Source of the DNA: Janthinobacterium sp. 17J80-10
GTDB lineage: Bacteria > Pseudomonadota > Gammaproteobacteria > Burkholderiales > Burkholderiaceae_D
Length of the DNA: 64,000 nucleotides
Direction of reading: 5' to 3'
Assembly (NCBI RefSeq): GCF_004114795.1
Contig: NZ_CP035311.1
Span: forward strand, 310,001-374,000
Shown in pieces: positions 42,401-51,514 of the stretch. The notes under the pieces are model-generated. The model ran no database searches. It worked only from the letters and a program-made list of their open reading frames with translations, and had not been told where the DNA came from. A program made the position numbers and the translations under genes. The first letter of the stretch is position 1. Each line of letters opens with the position of its first letter.

Positions 42401-43876
42401 TCAATTCGTCCGATGATATTCCGTATCTTGCGGATTGCTCTCGGCGCGCCGCGCGAGCGCATGGCTTACCCAAGCGATGGCAAGGGCTGTGAAGACCAGC
42501 ACCGCCGCGACGGCGAAGGTCATCTGCATGCCGTTTGCAACCGCCTCGGGACGCGCTGCCAACGTGTCGGTCGCGGCTGACCCGAAAGCGAATACAGTGC
42601 CCATCACGGATGCGCCAGTGATGAGGCCGAGATTGCGCGACAGGTTCAGCAACCCGGAGATGACGCCGCGCTGGTCTGGCCGGATATCCGCCATGACGGC
42701 AGTGTTATTGGCCGCCTGGAACAGCGCATAGCCGGCGGTGATCGCAACGAGCGGGACGAGGTAACCCGGGACGCCGAAATGCATCGGTACCATGGGCAGG
42801 ATGGTGGCACCTGCGGCCATGCCGGTCAGCCCGGCGACCGTCATGCGGTGCGCGCCAAAGCGGTCCACGATGCGGCCGGCCGGCACGCCCGTCAAGGCGG
42901 CCACACCCGGGCCCACCGAGAGGACAAGTCCGACACGGGCTGGGTCAAGGCCGAGCGCGCCGGCGAGATAGAAGGGCCCGACCACCAGCGTTGCCATCAC
43001 CACGGTGGTAACCAGGGCGCTCATGGCGAAGCCTGCGCCCAGCGCCGGATTGCGGAACATCGCCAGCTGGATCAACGGCGCCCTGGCTTTTGTCTGGGCA
43101 CGCACGAACAGGGCAGCGCCGACTGCCGCCGCCAACAGCAGCGCCATATTGTTCAGACCGAAATTGCCGCGCCCTGTCGTCATGGCGAGCGCATAGGCTG
43201 CGAGCGTCACGGCAAGCAGCAGCGTGCCCACGTGGTCGAAACCGGAACGCGCCGTTTGCGCTGCGCGGCGATCGACCGGCAGGAAGCGATACGCGAGCAG
43301 CAGCGTCAGAATGCCCAGCAGTGCGTTAATGAAGAAAATGGCAGGCCAGCCGAAGCTGGCAATCAGGACGCCGCCGAGCGAAGGGCCGAGTGCGGTGCCA
43401 ATCGCGGACATGGTGCCGAGCAGCCCCATGGCGCTGCCGGTCTTGTCCTTCGGGACTGTTTCGCCGACAAATGCCATGGTGAGGGCCATCATGATGGCCG
43501 CGCCCAGGCCTTGCACCGCCCGGGAGGCGATCAGCAGGCACAGCGTGGGCGCGACGGCGCACAGGACCGAGGCGATCGTGAACAGAAAGATGCCTGCCAA
43601 TAACAGCCGCCGCCGGCCGATGAGGTCACCCAAGCGTCCAGCGCTGACGATCAGGATGGTGATGGCAAGGAGATAGGCAAGGACCACCCACTGGACTTGC
43701 TGGAAGGAAGCATCGAAAGCCTGCGCCAGCGTCGGCAAGCCGACATTGGCGATGCTGGTCCCCAGCGCGGCGAGCAGCATGGAGAGTGAAAGGCTGGCAA
43801 GCGCCCAGCGTACTGACAGCGCAGGGACAACACTGCCGGCAGCTGCCTCGGCGTGTTTTGCTGGAATTAGTGTCAT
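42401..43876 (-). CDS. DHA2-family MFS multidrug exporter (EmrB/QacA-like)
   Basis: 491 residues from the ATG at 43876, with GGAG seven bases upstream. About 14 transmembrane segments. Motif A between TM2 and TM3 is GRLGDLIGRRRLL, and motif C is LGPSLGGVLIASFGW in TM5, as in proton-driven drug exporters. A C-terminal half signature RNLGLITGASVMG is present. It is divergent from a LysR-type regulator gene with a shared 139-bp promoter region, so it is likely controlled by that regulator. Substrates are unknown. Confidence 0.88.
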   Translation of the reverse strand: MTLIPAKHAEAAAGSVVPALSVRWALASLSLSMLLAALGTSIANVGLPTLAQAFDASFQQVQWVVLAYLLAITILIVSAGRLGDLIGRRRLLLAGIFLFTIASVLCAVAPTLCLLIASRAVQGLGAAIMMALTMAFVGETVPKDKTGSAMGLLGTMSAIGTALGPSLGGVLIASFGWPAIFFINALLGILTLLLAYRFLPVDRRAAQTARSGFDHVGTLLLAVTLAAYALAMTTGRGNFGLNNMALLLAAAVGAALFVRAQTKARAPLIQLAMFRNPALGAGFAMSALVTTVVMATLVVGPFYLAGALGLDPARVGLVLSVGPGVAALTGVPAGRIVDRFGAHRMTVAGLTGMAAGATILPMVPMHFGVPGYLVPLVAITAGYALFQAANNTAVMADIRPDQRGVISGLLNLSRNLGLITGASVMGTVFAFGSAATDTLAARPEAVANGMQMTFAVAAVLVFTALAIAWVSHALARRAESNPQDTEYHRTN

Positions 43877-43930
43877 GATGAACTCCGTTTTTAAGCAAAT
43901 CAATTGCATCTACCTGCACCATACGTGTTT

Positions 43931-43992
43931 GCATGGCATGGCGGAAGACGCACCATTTGCACTTTATTCATGCATATGACGCCATGCCATGG
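43931..43992. promoter_or_regulatory. Candidate LysR operator: spaced inverted repeat
   Basis: CATGGCATGGCG (43932-43943) and CGCCATGCCATG (43980-43991) are perfect 12-bp inverted arms separated by 36 bp, in the region between the divergent exporter and LysR genes. The second arm lies about 25 bp before the LysR start. Location and symmetry suggest an operator or autoregulatory site; binding is not shown. Confidence 0.45.
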
Positions 43993-44015
43993 ACCGACTG
44001 CGCTAGAATCCCTGC

Positions 44016-44912
44016 ATGTCGACACCGGATTTCAACTTGCTGCTCACCCTGGATGTGTTGCTCGCCGAAGGCAACGTGGCGCGCGCCGCCCAGCGTCTGC
44101 GGCTGAGCCCGTCTGCGATGAGCCGGTCGCTGGCGCGCCTGCGCGAGACCACCGGCGACCCGCTCCTGGTCAGGGCCGGGCGCGGCCTCGTGCCGACCCC
44201 GCGCGCACTCGAACTGCGCGAGCGGGTCCGCCAGCTCGTCCAGGAGGCGCAAGCGGTTCTGCGCCCTGCTGCGCAGCTCGACCTCAGGCAGCTTGTCAGG
44301 ACATTTACGCTGCGTACCCGCGAAGGCTTTGTCGAGAATTTCGGCGCAGAACTCATCGCGCGTGCCAGTGCTGAGGCACCTGGTGTGCGGCTCTGCTTCC
44401 TGCAGAAGCAGGACAAGGAAAGCAAGTCCCTTCGCGACGGGACGGTCGATCTGGAGACCGGCGTGGTCGGCGAGGTGACTAGCCCGGAAGTGCGCACGCG
44501 GATATTGTTTCATGACCGTTTCATCGGCGTTGCGCGCGCAGGGCATGCGCTTTGTCGCGGCAAGATCACGCCGGCCCGTTATGCGGCCAGCAGGCACATC
44601 TGCATCTCGCGGCGCGGCGTCGCGGAAGGGCCGATCGATGCCGCCCTGAAGCCGCTCGGGCTGGAACGGCAGATTGCCACCATCGTCGGCGGCTTTACGG
44701 CTGCGCTGGCGCTGGCCCGCGCCTCCGACCTGATCGCGACCGTTCCCGAACGGCACACTGGAAATCTGCGCACCGGGATGCATAGTTTCTCCCTGCCCTT
44801 CCTCGCGCCTGAAGTCACCATTTCCATGCTCTGGCACCCGCGCATGGATGCCGATCCGGCGCATCGCTGGTTGCGCAGCCTTGTGCTGGACATTTGTACC
44901 GCGACGCGCTGA
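44016..44912 (+). CDS. LysR-type transcriptional regulator
   Basis: 298 residues. The N-terminal winged HTH reads FNLLLTLDVLLAEGNVARAA, LSPSAMSRSLARLRETTGDP and LLVRAGRGLVPTPRA. The effector domain starts near residue 90 and contains RDGTVDLETGVVG, a DLEIGV-like strand. It likely activates or represses the divergent exporter gene and itself. The downstream YbfB-type MFS gene begins 35 bp after its stop and may also be in its regulon. Inducer unknown. Confidence 0.87.
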   Translation: MSTPDFNLLLTLDVLLAEGNVARAAQRLRLSPSAMSRSLARLRETTGDPLLVRAGRGLVPTPRALELRERVRQLVQEAQAVLRPAAQLDLRQLVRTFTLRTREGFVENFGAELIARASAEAPGVRLCFLQKQDKESKSLRDGTVDLETGVVGEVTSPEVRTRILFHDRFIGVARAGHALCRGKITPARYAASRHICISRRGVAEGPIDAALKPLGLERQIATIVGGFTAALALARASDLIATVPERHTGNLRTGMHSFSLPFLAPEVTISMLWHPRMDADPAHRWLRSLVLDICTATR

Positions 44913-44947
44913 CGGTTATTTTGCCCCCATGAATTCCAATAGTTTCC

Positions 44948-46165
44948 ATGAATCAGACCCTGAATAGAAAAACAGACAGCGACCGGAGCACGTTGCCGAT
45001 CCTCGCCGGCGGCATTATTGCCCTGGCGGTTGCCATGGGCATCGGGCGATTTGCCTTTACACCGATGCTACCCCTGATGCTTCGGGATGGCATCATCGAC
45101 ATTGCAACCGGTACAGAATGGGCAGCGGCCAATTACATTGGCTATCTGATCGGGGCGTTAAGTGCATCCAGGTTCGGAAAAAATACGCGACGCGGCATCA
45201 TGCTGGGCCTGGCAGGGATCGGCATCACAACCCTGGGCATCGTGTTTGCCGGTGCCAGCGTTACCTGGCTGGGCACGATCCTGCGGGGCGCTTCAGGCAT
45301 TTTCAGTGCCTGGGTACTGGTATGCACTTCCGGGTGGTGCCTGAATGCGCTCGCCGCGAAGCAGGCGTCGGGTCAGGGTAGCTGGCTCTATACCGGCGTT
45401 GGGCTGGGCATCACTGTGACAGGGGTGCTGACGTGGCTGGGCGGACAGCAATCTGCCGCAACGCTCTGGATTGAACTGGGCGCACTGGCGTGTGCCGGCG
45501 CCATGCTGGCCATGGTCTGCATGAAAGATCGTGCGCCTGTCGCCAGCGCACCAGCGCAGCACACGATTGCAACGAGTGTGTCCGAAGGCCGGCAAGGAAG
45601 TGCCGCGCTGGTAATCTGCTATGGCACGTTCGGCTTTGGCTACATCATCCCTGCCACGTTTTTGCCGACAATGGCAAGGCAATTGACCTCCGATCCGCAG
45701 ATATTCGGCCTGACCTGGCCGATCTTCGGATTTGCGGCAGCCGTGTCTGTTGCGCTGGTGTCGCGCTGGATGTCCGGCTGGAAGCGGATCCACGTATGGG
45801 CACTGGCGCAAGGGTGCATGGCGCTTGGCACGCTGCTGCCGCTGTTCGTCAATGCCTTGTGGGCCATCGCTGTCTCCGCCGTGCTGGTCGGGGGCACCTT
45901 TATGGTTGCCACCATGGCCGGGCTACAGCTGGCGCGCGAAAGAATGCCTGCTGACCCGACCAGGCTCCTCGGACGCATGACCGCCGGATTTGCGGCGGGT
46001 CAGATCATCGGCCCGTTAGTCGTGCGTGCCATCGGTCCGGGCGAAATCGCTGGATGGGATGCATTTGGCTGGGCGAATGCGATCGCCACCGTATTGCTTG
46101 CCGTGACAGCGGTGTGGTTGTGGCGCATGGAGCGTTCCCAGCCTTTATCCGCGGCGCGTCGATGA
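44948..46165 (+). CDS. YbfB/YjiJ-family MFS transporter
   Basis: 405 residues, about 12 transmembrane segments. The N-terminal signature GGIIALAVAMGIGRFAFTPM with LPLM, and WAAANYIGYLIGALSA, are typical of the YbfB/YjiJ branch of MFS permeases. YLIGALSASRFG lies where motif A is expected. Substrate unknown. It follows the LysR gene on the same strand, 35 bp away, so the regulator and this transporter probably share a transcript. Confidence 0.87.
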   Translation: MNQTLNRKTDSDRSTLPILAGGIIALAVAMGIGRFAFTPMLPLMLRDGIIDIATGTEWAAANYIGYLIGALSASRFGKNTRRGIMLGLAGIGITTLGIVFAGASVTWLGTILRGASGIFSAWVLVCTSGWCLNALAAKQASGQGSWLYTGVGLGITVTGVLTWLGGQQSAATLWIELGALACAGAMLAMVCMKDRAPVASAPAQHTIATSVSEGRQGSAALVICYGTFGFGYIIPATFLPTMARQLTSDPQIFGLTWPIFGFAAAVSVALVSRWMSGWKRIHVWALAQGCMALGTLLPLFVNALWAIAVSAVLVGGTFMVATMAGLQLARERMPADPTRLLGRMTAGFAAGQIIGPLVVRAIGPGEIAGWDAFGWANAIATVLLAVTAVWLWRMERSQPLSAARR

Positions 46166-46340
46166 GCCTGCCGACGCTGCCGACCGCGCAAACCCCTGCG
46201 CTGCGGCGGCGTGGCTTTTGACATCCATATTGATTCCTAACAAAAACGCAATGAAGAAGGAGAGCAAGGCGGAATTCCAGGGGCTGCGCGGAATCTACAG
46301 ATGGTTCTGAAAAATAGAAAAATAAACGGCGCCAGTCGAC

Positions 46341-47678
46341 ATGCATATGCTCCAGATGAACGTTGCCGTTTTCCTGATAAGCATGCTTTCAGGCTGCGCC
46401 GTGGTCGGTACTCCCGCCTTGCCGGAACAAGCTGGCATGGGGCCGACCCCGCAGCTTCCGCAACCGGAAAAGCGCCTTTTTCCAACCGTCAATATCGCGC
46501 CGGCCAAAGGCTGGCCACGCGGCGCCAAGCCCATTGCGCCGCAGGGTTTCACTGTTTCTGCCTACGCCAGCGGCCTGGATCACCCGCGCTGGCTGTATGT
46601 GCTGCCAAACGGTGACGTGCTGGTTGCCGAAACTGATGCGCCGGCCAAGCCTGACGACATGAAAGGCGTCAAAGGTCTCGCAATGAAGGCAGTCATGAAG
46701 AAGGCGGGCGCAGGAGTACGTCCGAGCGCGAACCGCATCACGCTTTTGCGCGGCGTGGATGCGGATGGCGTGGCGGCGGTGAAAAGCGTTTTCATGTCCA
46801 GCCTGAATTCGCCATTCGGCATGGCCCTGGTCGGCAATAACCTCTACGTCGCCGATACCGATGCCATCCGGCGCTACGCCTACAAGGAAGGGCAGACCGA
46901 GATCAATGAAGCAGGCGTCAAGGCTGTCGACCTGCCGGCCGGTTCGATCAATCATCACTGGACCAAGAACATCCTCGCCAGCCCGGACGGCAAATTTCTG
47001 TACGCCACCGTGGGGTCGAACAGCAATGTTGGCGAGAACGGCATGGACAAGGAGGAGAGCCGCGCAGGCATTCTGCAGGTGGATCTCGATGCCGGCAAAT
47101 CCCGGACGTACGCCTCGGGCCTGCGCAATCCCAACGGCATGGGCTGGCAGCCGCACAGCGGCCAGCTCTGGACCGTAGTGAACGAGCGCGACGAACTGGG
47201 CAATGACCTCGTGCCCGATTACCTGACTTCCGTGAAGGAAGGCGGTTTCTACGGCTGGCCTTACAGCTATTACGGCCAGCATGTCGACGAGCGCGTCGAG
47301 GAAAAGCGGCCGGACCTGGTCGCCGGGGCCATCATCCCCGACTATGCGCTGGGCTCCCACACAGCCCCGCTAGGCCTGGCTTTCTACGACGGCAAGCAAT
47401 TTCCCGCCGAGTACGCGGGAGGCGCCTTCATCGGTCTGCATGGCTCCTGGAATCGCACACCGCGTAGCGGCTATAAGGTCATATTCGTGCCGTTTTTCGA
47501 CGGCAAGCCGAGCGGTTTGCCCAAGGATTTCCTTACCGGCTTCCTGAGCGATGAGGGTGACGCGTACGGCAGACCGGTCGGGGTCGCTGTCGACAAGACT
47601 GGCTCGTTGCTGGTCGCGGATGATGTCGGCAATGTCGTATGGCGGGTTGCACCGAACCTCGCCAGCCAATCGAAGTAG
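46341..47678 (+). CDS. Sorbosone/PQQ-type sugar dehydrogenase lipoprotein
   Basis: 445 residues. The start codon is uncertain: ATGs at 46341, 46347 and 46356 are close together. The N-terminus has lipobox LSGCA, so it is a probable lipoprotein. The body is the six-bladed propeller of L-sorbosone/glucose dehydrogenase-like proteins: GLDHPRWLYVLPNGDVLVAE, NHHWTKNILASPDGKFLYAT, SGLRNPNGMGWQP, WTVVNERDELGNDLVPDYLT and FIGLHGSWNRTPRSGY. It would oxidise sugars or sugar aldehydes in the periplasm with PQQ. This is the second such enzyme in the window, the other lying at 19.5 kb. Confidence 0.85.
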   Translation: MHMLQMNVAVFLISMLSGCAVVGTPALPEQAGMGPTPQLPQPEKRLFPTVNIAPAKGWPRGAKPIAPQGFTVSAYASGLDHPRWLYVLPNGDVLVAETDAPAKPDDMKGVKGLAMKAVMKKAGAGVRPSANRITLLRGVDADGVAAVKSVFMSSLNSPFGMALVGNNLYVADTDAIRRYAYKEGQTEINEAGVKAVDLPAGSINHHWTKNILASPDGKFLYATVGSNSNVGENGMDKEESRAGILQVDLDAGKSRTYASGLRNPNGMGWQPHSGQLWTVVNERDELGNDLVPDYLTSVKEGGFYGWPYSYYGQHVDERVEEKRPDLVAGAIIPDYALGSHTAPLGLAFYDGKQFPAEYAGGAFIGLHGSWNRTPRSGYKVIFVPFFDGKPSGLPKDFLTGFLSDEGDAYGRPVGVAVDKTGSLLVADDVGNVVWRVAPNLASQSK

Positions 47679-47766
47679 GCGAGCTGCCATTTGGCAAGAC
47701 GATTGCGAGCGCAAGTGCGATCTTCTCGCGGTTTGAAGGACCGCTTTTCATCTAACGCCAGCCGGA

Positions 47767-48921
47767 TCATTCGTCCTTGGTGGTCGCCGGCTTTTTCCGC
47801 GGTTGCCGGGGGCGCGAGGCGGCTTTTTTGCTCGGCTTTGCCGCGACTTCATTTGGTGCCGTCTCCGGTTGTGCGACAGCGTCTGGCACATCCGTCTGCA
47901 CGTCGGGGATGGCCGCAACCGCCGTATCGGGCGCATTTTTTGCCGGCTTGCGTCCTCCACGCGCGCGCTGGCGCGGTTCGGCCGCCTTGGCTACAGCCGG
48001 CTCTGGCACGATTTCAGCTTCCTGTGCGCTTACATTTGGCACGGCAGTCGCGCCGTCATTTTCTGCGCCTCCCGCCGCACTTGCTGCGGTTGCTGCGACA
48101 TTGCTGCTGCGGTAAGCGTAGGCGCCTGATTTTTCGTCACGTCCAAATTGCAGCAGGCCGCGCGATTGTGCCTCCTCCAGCAAGTTGCCGAAGGTGCGAA
48201 AGCCGTAATGCGACTCGTTGAAGTCGGGCTTGCGGCGCTTGATCGCTTGCTTGAGCATCGATGCCCAGATCTTGCCGCTGTCGCCGCGCACGGACATCAG
48301 GGCGTCGAATGTTTCGACTGCCATGTCGATGGCCTGCGTCCTGCGCAACTCCAGGTCATCCTTGCGGCTGCTCTCTTCGGCAGGCGGGCGTTTTGTTGCA
48401 ACTGGCGCGTCGCGGGTATCGCGCCTTGCGCTGGTGCGGCGGCTTTCGCGCACAAGGTCGTCGTAAAAAATAAATTCGTCACAATTGGCGACCAGCAGGT
48501 CGGATGTCGATTGCTTGACGCCGACGCCAATCACTTGCTTGGCATTCTCGCGCAGCTTGGATACCAGCGGCGAAAAATCGGAATCGCCGCTGATGATGAC
48601 GAAAGTATTGACATGCGATTTGGTGTAGCACAAGTCGAGCGCATCAACGACCATTCTGATATCGGCGGAGTTTTTGCCGGATTGGCGCACATGCGGGATT
48701 TCGATCAATTCAAAATTAGCCTCATGCATCGTGGCCTTGAAGCCTTTGTAGCGGTCCCAGTCGCAATACGCCTTTTTGACGACGATGCTTCCCTTGAGCA
48801 GCAAGCGCTCGAGAATTGGCTTGATATCGAATTTCTCATACTTCGCATCGCGCACGCCCAGCGCAATGTTTTCGAAATCGCAGAACAGCGCCATGCTGAG
48901 GTTGTCGTCGGAAGATGCCAT
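47767..48921 (-). CDS. NYN-domain / OST-HTH (LOTUS) RNA-associated protein
   Basis: 384 residues. The N-terminal NYN (LabA/DUF88) PIN-like nuclease domain (about 8-155) shows acidic active-site residues in ALFCDFENIALG (Asp15), ADIRMVVDALDL and VIISGDSDFSPLV. A charged linker is followed by an OST-HTH/LOTUS domain (about 205-275: IWASMLKQAIKRRKPDFNESHYGFRTFGNLL) and a Lys/Arg/Pro/Ala-rich tail (about 320-384) likely to bind nucleic acid. The combination is known as a ribonuclease-plus-RNA-binding architecture; the RNA target is unknown. Single gene. Confidence 0.87.
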   Translation of the reverse strand: MASSDDNLSMALFCDFENIALGVRDAKYEKFDIKPILERLLLKGSIVVKKAYCDWDRYKGFKATMHEANFELIEIPHVRQSGKNSADIRMVVDALDLCYTKSHVNTFVIISGDSDFSPLVSKLRENAKQVIGVGVKQSTSDLLVANCDEFIFYDDLVRESRRTSARRDTRDAPVATKRPPAEESSRKDDLELRRTQAIDMAVETFDALMSVRGDSGKIWASMLKQAIKRRKPDFNESHYGFRTFGNLLEEAQSRGLLQFGRDEKSGAYAYRSSNVAATAASAAGGAENDGATAVPNVSAQEAEIVPEPAVAKAAEPRQRARGGRKPAKNAPDTAVAAIPDVQTDVPDAVAQPETAPNEVAAKPSKKAASRPRQPRKKPATTKDE

Positions 48922-49064
48922 GGGTAATTCACCTCGGAAGTGCAGTGGAAAGTGCGGAACTGCATTATATCCTTAGCAGTAATAGCGTCGTCCGTGCGTT
49001 TCCAGCCAGAAGGCGCTGTGCGTGCATGCCGCAGGACGATTTGCCGCAAGATGCCCGCTGCACT

Positions 49065-49514
49065 TCACTCAGTCGCAGCTGAGCGGCAATGCGGCGCAAT
49101 GCCTGCACGGCCGGGATGTAACGGCGCCACAGGCAGGATTTGCGCAATGCCAAAGCCGAGTTCCACGACGATAAAGCCCAACAGGATGGGATGGGCGCCA
49201 TGCGCCAGTGCATAGATCTGCCAGGTCGCGAAGAGGAAGCGGCCGGCAGCATCATAGCGGCCGTAGCGCACCTGTGTGTCGCGCAGGCGCAGGATCGCCC
49301 AGACCGTGACAATGGAGCCGAGCAGATTGGTCATCAACATGTGTTCCGGCGCAAATGGCGGCAGGCCGCCCGGCAAGCCCAGGAGCTGGATCAGTGAATT
49401 GAGTCCGCTATGGATCGCGGCAAAAGTCCAGGGTGTCGCGAAGCCGATGGTCACGACGAGGTCATACCATGCACTCGCGCGCACGATTTGCAAATAACGT
49501 TCTGTTTTAAGCAT
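49065..49514 (-). CDS. Small integral membrane protein controlled by divergent MerR
   Basis: 149 residues from the ATG at 49514, with AAGGAGA upstream. Four hydrophobic segments: DLVVTIGFATPWTFAAIHSG, LMTNLLGSIVTVWAIL, FLFATWQIYALAHGAHP and ILLGFIVVELGFGIAQILP. I do not recognise a characterised family. It is the divergent neighbour of a MerR-type regulator, and its promoter has the long-spacer palindromic layout of MerR-activated genes, so it should be induced by the MerR effector. That effector is unknown. Confidence 0.7.
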   Translation of the reverse strand: MLKTERYLQIVRASAWYDLVVTIGFATPWTFAAIHSGLNSLIQLLGLPGGLPPFAPEHMLMTNLLGSIVTVWAILRLRDTQVRYGRYDAAGRFLFATWQIYALAHGAHPILLGFIVVELGFGIAQILPVAPLHPGRAGIAPHCRSAATE

Positions 49515-49542
49515 TTGTTTCTCCTTAATGATCGATGCAATC

Positions 49543-49574
49543 AGCTTAAAGCCTGGAGTACACTCCAGGGTCAA
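49543..49574 (-). promoter_or_regulatory. MerR-type promoter/operator with 19-20 bp spacer
   Basis: Read on the minus strand: -35 TTGACC (49574-49569), then a palindrome CCTGGAGT-GT-ACTCCAGG (49569-49552), then -10 TAAGCT (49548-49543) or TTAAGC one base upstream. The spacer is 19-20 bp rather than 17, and the palindrome sits between the boxes, as at CueR/ZntR/SoxR-type promoters. It faces the small membrane protein gene and lies 25-55 bp before the MerR start. Confidence 0.85.
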
Positions 49575-49598
49575 GCACTATTTGCAGAAAGCCTCAAT

Positions 49599-49952
49599 AT
49601 GAAGATCGGCGAACTTGCGCAGGCGGCTGGAGTGAGTTGCGATACCCTGCGTTTCTATGAAAAGCGCGGCCTGATCCGGGCCGTTCGGGGCAGTAACGGC
49701 TATCGACGCTATGCGCCGGAAACCGTGCAACTCATCGGCTACATCCGCACCGCGCAAAAACTCGGCTTCAGTCTTGCCGAAATCGGCGAAAGCCTGCCGG
49801 CGTTGTGGCATGCGGAAAGTCCCGACGCCGCGGTGGCGCAGCTATTGACGGAGAAAGTGCAGGCAATCGATGAACGTATTGCTTCATTGAAGCGATTGAA
49901 GAAGGAATTGCTGGAACGGGTGGCGCAGGTTTGCCCCTTGACGTCATCCTGA
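49599..49952 (+). CDS. MerR-family transcriptional regulator
   Basis: 117 residues from the ATG at 49599. The N-terminal winged HTH reads MKIGELAQAAGVSCDTLRFY, EKRGLIRAVRGSNGYRRYAP, followed by the family helix GYIRTAQKLGFSLAEIGESL and a C-terminal coiled coil (EKVQAIDERIASLKRLKKEL). Only Cys14 and a Cys near the C-terminus (QVCPLTSS) are present. The Cys pair typical of metal-sensing MerR loops is not obvious, so an organic or redox effector is as likely as a metal. It should bind the palindrome just upstream and regulate the divergent membrane protein gene. Confidence 0.85.
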   Translation: MKIGELAQAAGVSCDTLRFYEKRGLIRAVRGSNGYRRYAPETVQLIGYIRTAQKLGFSLAEIGESLPALWHAESPDAAVAQLLTEKVQAIDERIASLKRLKKELLERVAQVCPLTSS

Positions 49953-50127
49953 CGTCGCAGGGGGAATGGCGATCCGGCTGTTTAAGGATAAAAGGCGGCT
50001 AACTATTTCTCGATTTTTCCATGCACGCACCCATGCTACTGCTCGATGCCGTCCCAGTGCGGCACATTTGAATACCAACGACTATAGCAGAGAGGGCGGT
50101 AATCCACCCGGGCATGGCATCACTGGT

Positions 50128-51504
50128 TTACGATTTGCCTTCCCAGCCGCCGCCAAGCGCCTTGTAAAGCGCGATGGTTGCAGTGAAGCGCGCCAGGTCG
50201 GCCTGCACGCGGCTGTCTTCGGCCTGAAGTTGCGTGCGCTGGCTGTCGAGCAGCGTCAGCAAGTCTTGTGCACCGGCCTGATATTTGACATTGGCGATGC
50301 GCAAGGCTTCCTGGGCTTCGCGCGCGGCTTGCGTCAGCAACAATTGCCGCGACTGCGTGGTCGCCACCGAGCCTAAACTATCCTGCACTTCCTTCAGGCT
50401 GACCAGCACGCTTTGCAGATATTGCGCGACCAGTTCTTCCTGCTGTGCCTGCGACAGCGCCACTTGCCCGCGCAGGCGCCCGCCGTCAAACAGCGACTGG
50501 GTCAGCGACGCCACCAGCGAGCCGAGCGTGCTGGCGCCGGAGGTCAGGATGCCGCCGGCGATCGCGGTGGCCGACAGGCGGATGTTCGGATACAGCGCGG
50601 CGCGGGCCGTGGCGATATCGGCATTGGCCGCCACCAGTTGCGCTTCGGCGCGCTTGATGTCGGGGCGGCGCTCCAGCAGGGAGGCCGGCTGGTAAGCGCC
50701 TACGGCGGGCACTTGCATGGCAGCCAGCGTGGCGCCCTGCACCGCGAAGCCTTGCGGCGCCTGGCCGAGCAACACCGCCAGCGCGGTTTGCGTGGTGCGC
50801 AAGTCCTGCTCCAGTTGCGGAATCTGCGCTTCGATATTGAGTACGGCGGTGCGCTGCTGCGATACTTCCAGCCCGGTCGTGGCGCCCTTGTTGTAGCGTA
50901 CTTCCACCAGCGACAGGACATTGCGCGCCGCGTCCAGGTTTTTGCGGGCAATGGCCAGGCGGTCTTTCAGCGCCAGTGCCTGGAAATAGTTCGAGGCCAC
51001 ATCCGCCTGCAAAACCAGCGCGACTGCATCGCGGTCATACACGCTGGAATCGACCCGCGCATTGGCAGCCTCGCTCGCGGCCGCCTTGCCGCCCCACAGA
51101 TCGAGCTCGTAGGAAACCGTTACGCCAAGTTGCGATTGCTCGCCGGTGCCAGTCTGGTTGCTGTGGCTGCGCGTCGCACTTGTCGACAGGTCGGCAGACG
51201 GCAGTCGTCCGGCGGCGGTGATGCCGGCAGAGCCGCGCGCCTGGCGGATGCGGCTGACCGCAGCGGCCAGATCGTGGTTGGCCGCCAGCGCTTGCTCCAT
51301 CAGCTGATTGAGCTCGGCATTGCCGAATTGCCGCCACCACTCTGCAGTCACCGCCTGTATGCCGGCCGGGCTTGCCCTGGTTGCGCCATCCCACTGGGCC
51401 GGGATGGCTGCGTCCGGCCGCTGGTACGGGGTGCCCACCGCGCAGCCGGCAAGCACGGAAGCCAGCACGAGGCCAATGACAGAGGATTTCAACAGAAGTT
51501 TCAC
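50128..51504 (-). CDS. NodT/OprM-type outer-membrane efflux lipoprotein
   Basis: 458 residues from a GTG at 51504, with AAGGA upstream; no ATG fits a signal peptide. Lipobox LAGCAVGTPYQRPD (Cys about 20), then two outer-membrane-factor repeats with NAELNQLMEQALAANHDLAA and RRPDIKRAEAQLVAANADI, as in TolC-like NodT-family proteins. It forms the outer-membrane duct for drug export. Last gene of macA-macB-OMF: it starts 10 bp after the macB stop. Confidence 0.88.
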   Translation of the reverse strand: MKLLLKSSVIGLVLASVLAGCAVGTPYQRPDAAIPAQWDGATRASPAGIQAVTAEWWRQFGNAELNQLMEQALAANHDLAAAVSRIRQARGSAGITAAGRLPSADLSTSATRSHSNQTGTGEQSQLGVTVSYELDLWGGKAAASEAANARVDSSVYDRDAVALVLQADVASNYFQALALKDRLAIARKNLDAARNVLSLVEVRYNKGATTGLEVSQQRTAVLNIEAQIPQLEQDLRTTQTALAVLLGQAPQGFAVQGATLAAMQVPAVGAYQPASLLERRPDIKRAEAQLVAANADIATARAALYPNIRLSATAIAGGILTSGASTLGSLVASLTQSLFDGGRLRGQVALSQAQQEELVAQYLQSVLVSLKEVQDSLGSVATTQSRQLLLTQAAREAQEALRIANVKYQAGAQDLLTLLDSQRTQLQAEDSRVQADLARFTATIALYKALGGGWEGKS

Positions 51505-51514
51505 GATGGATTCC

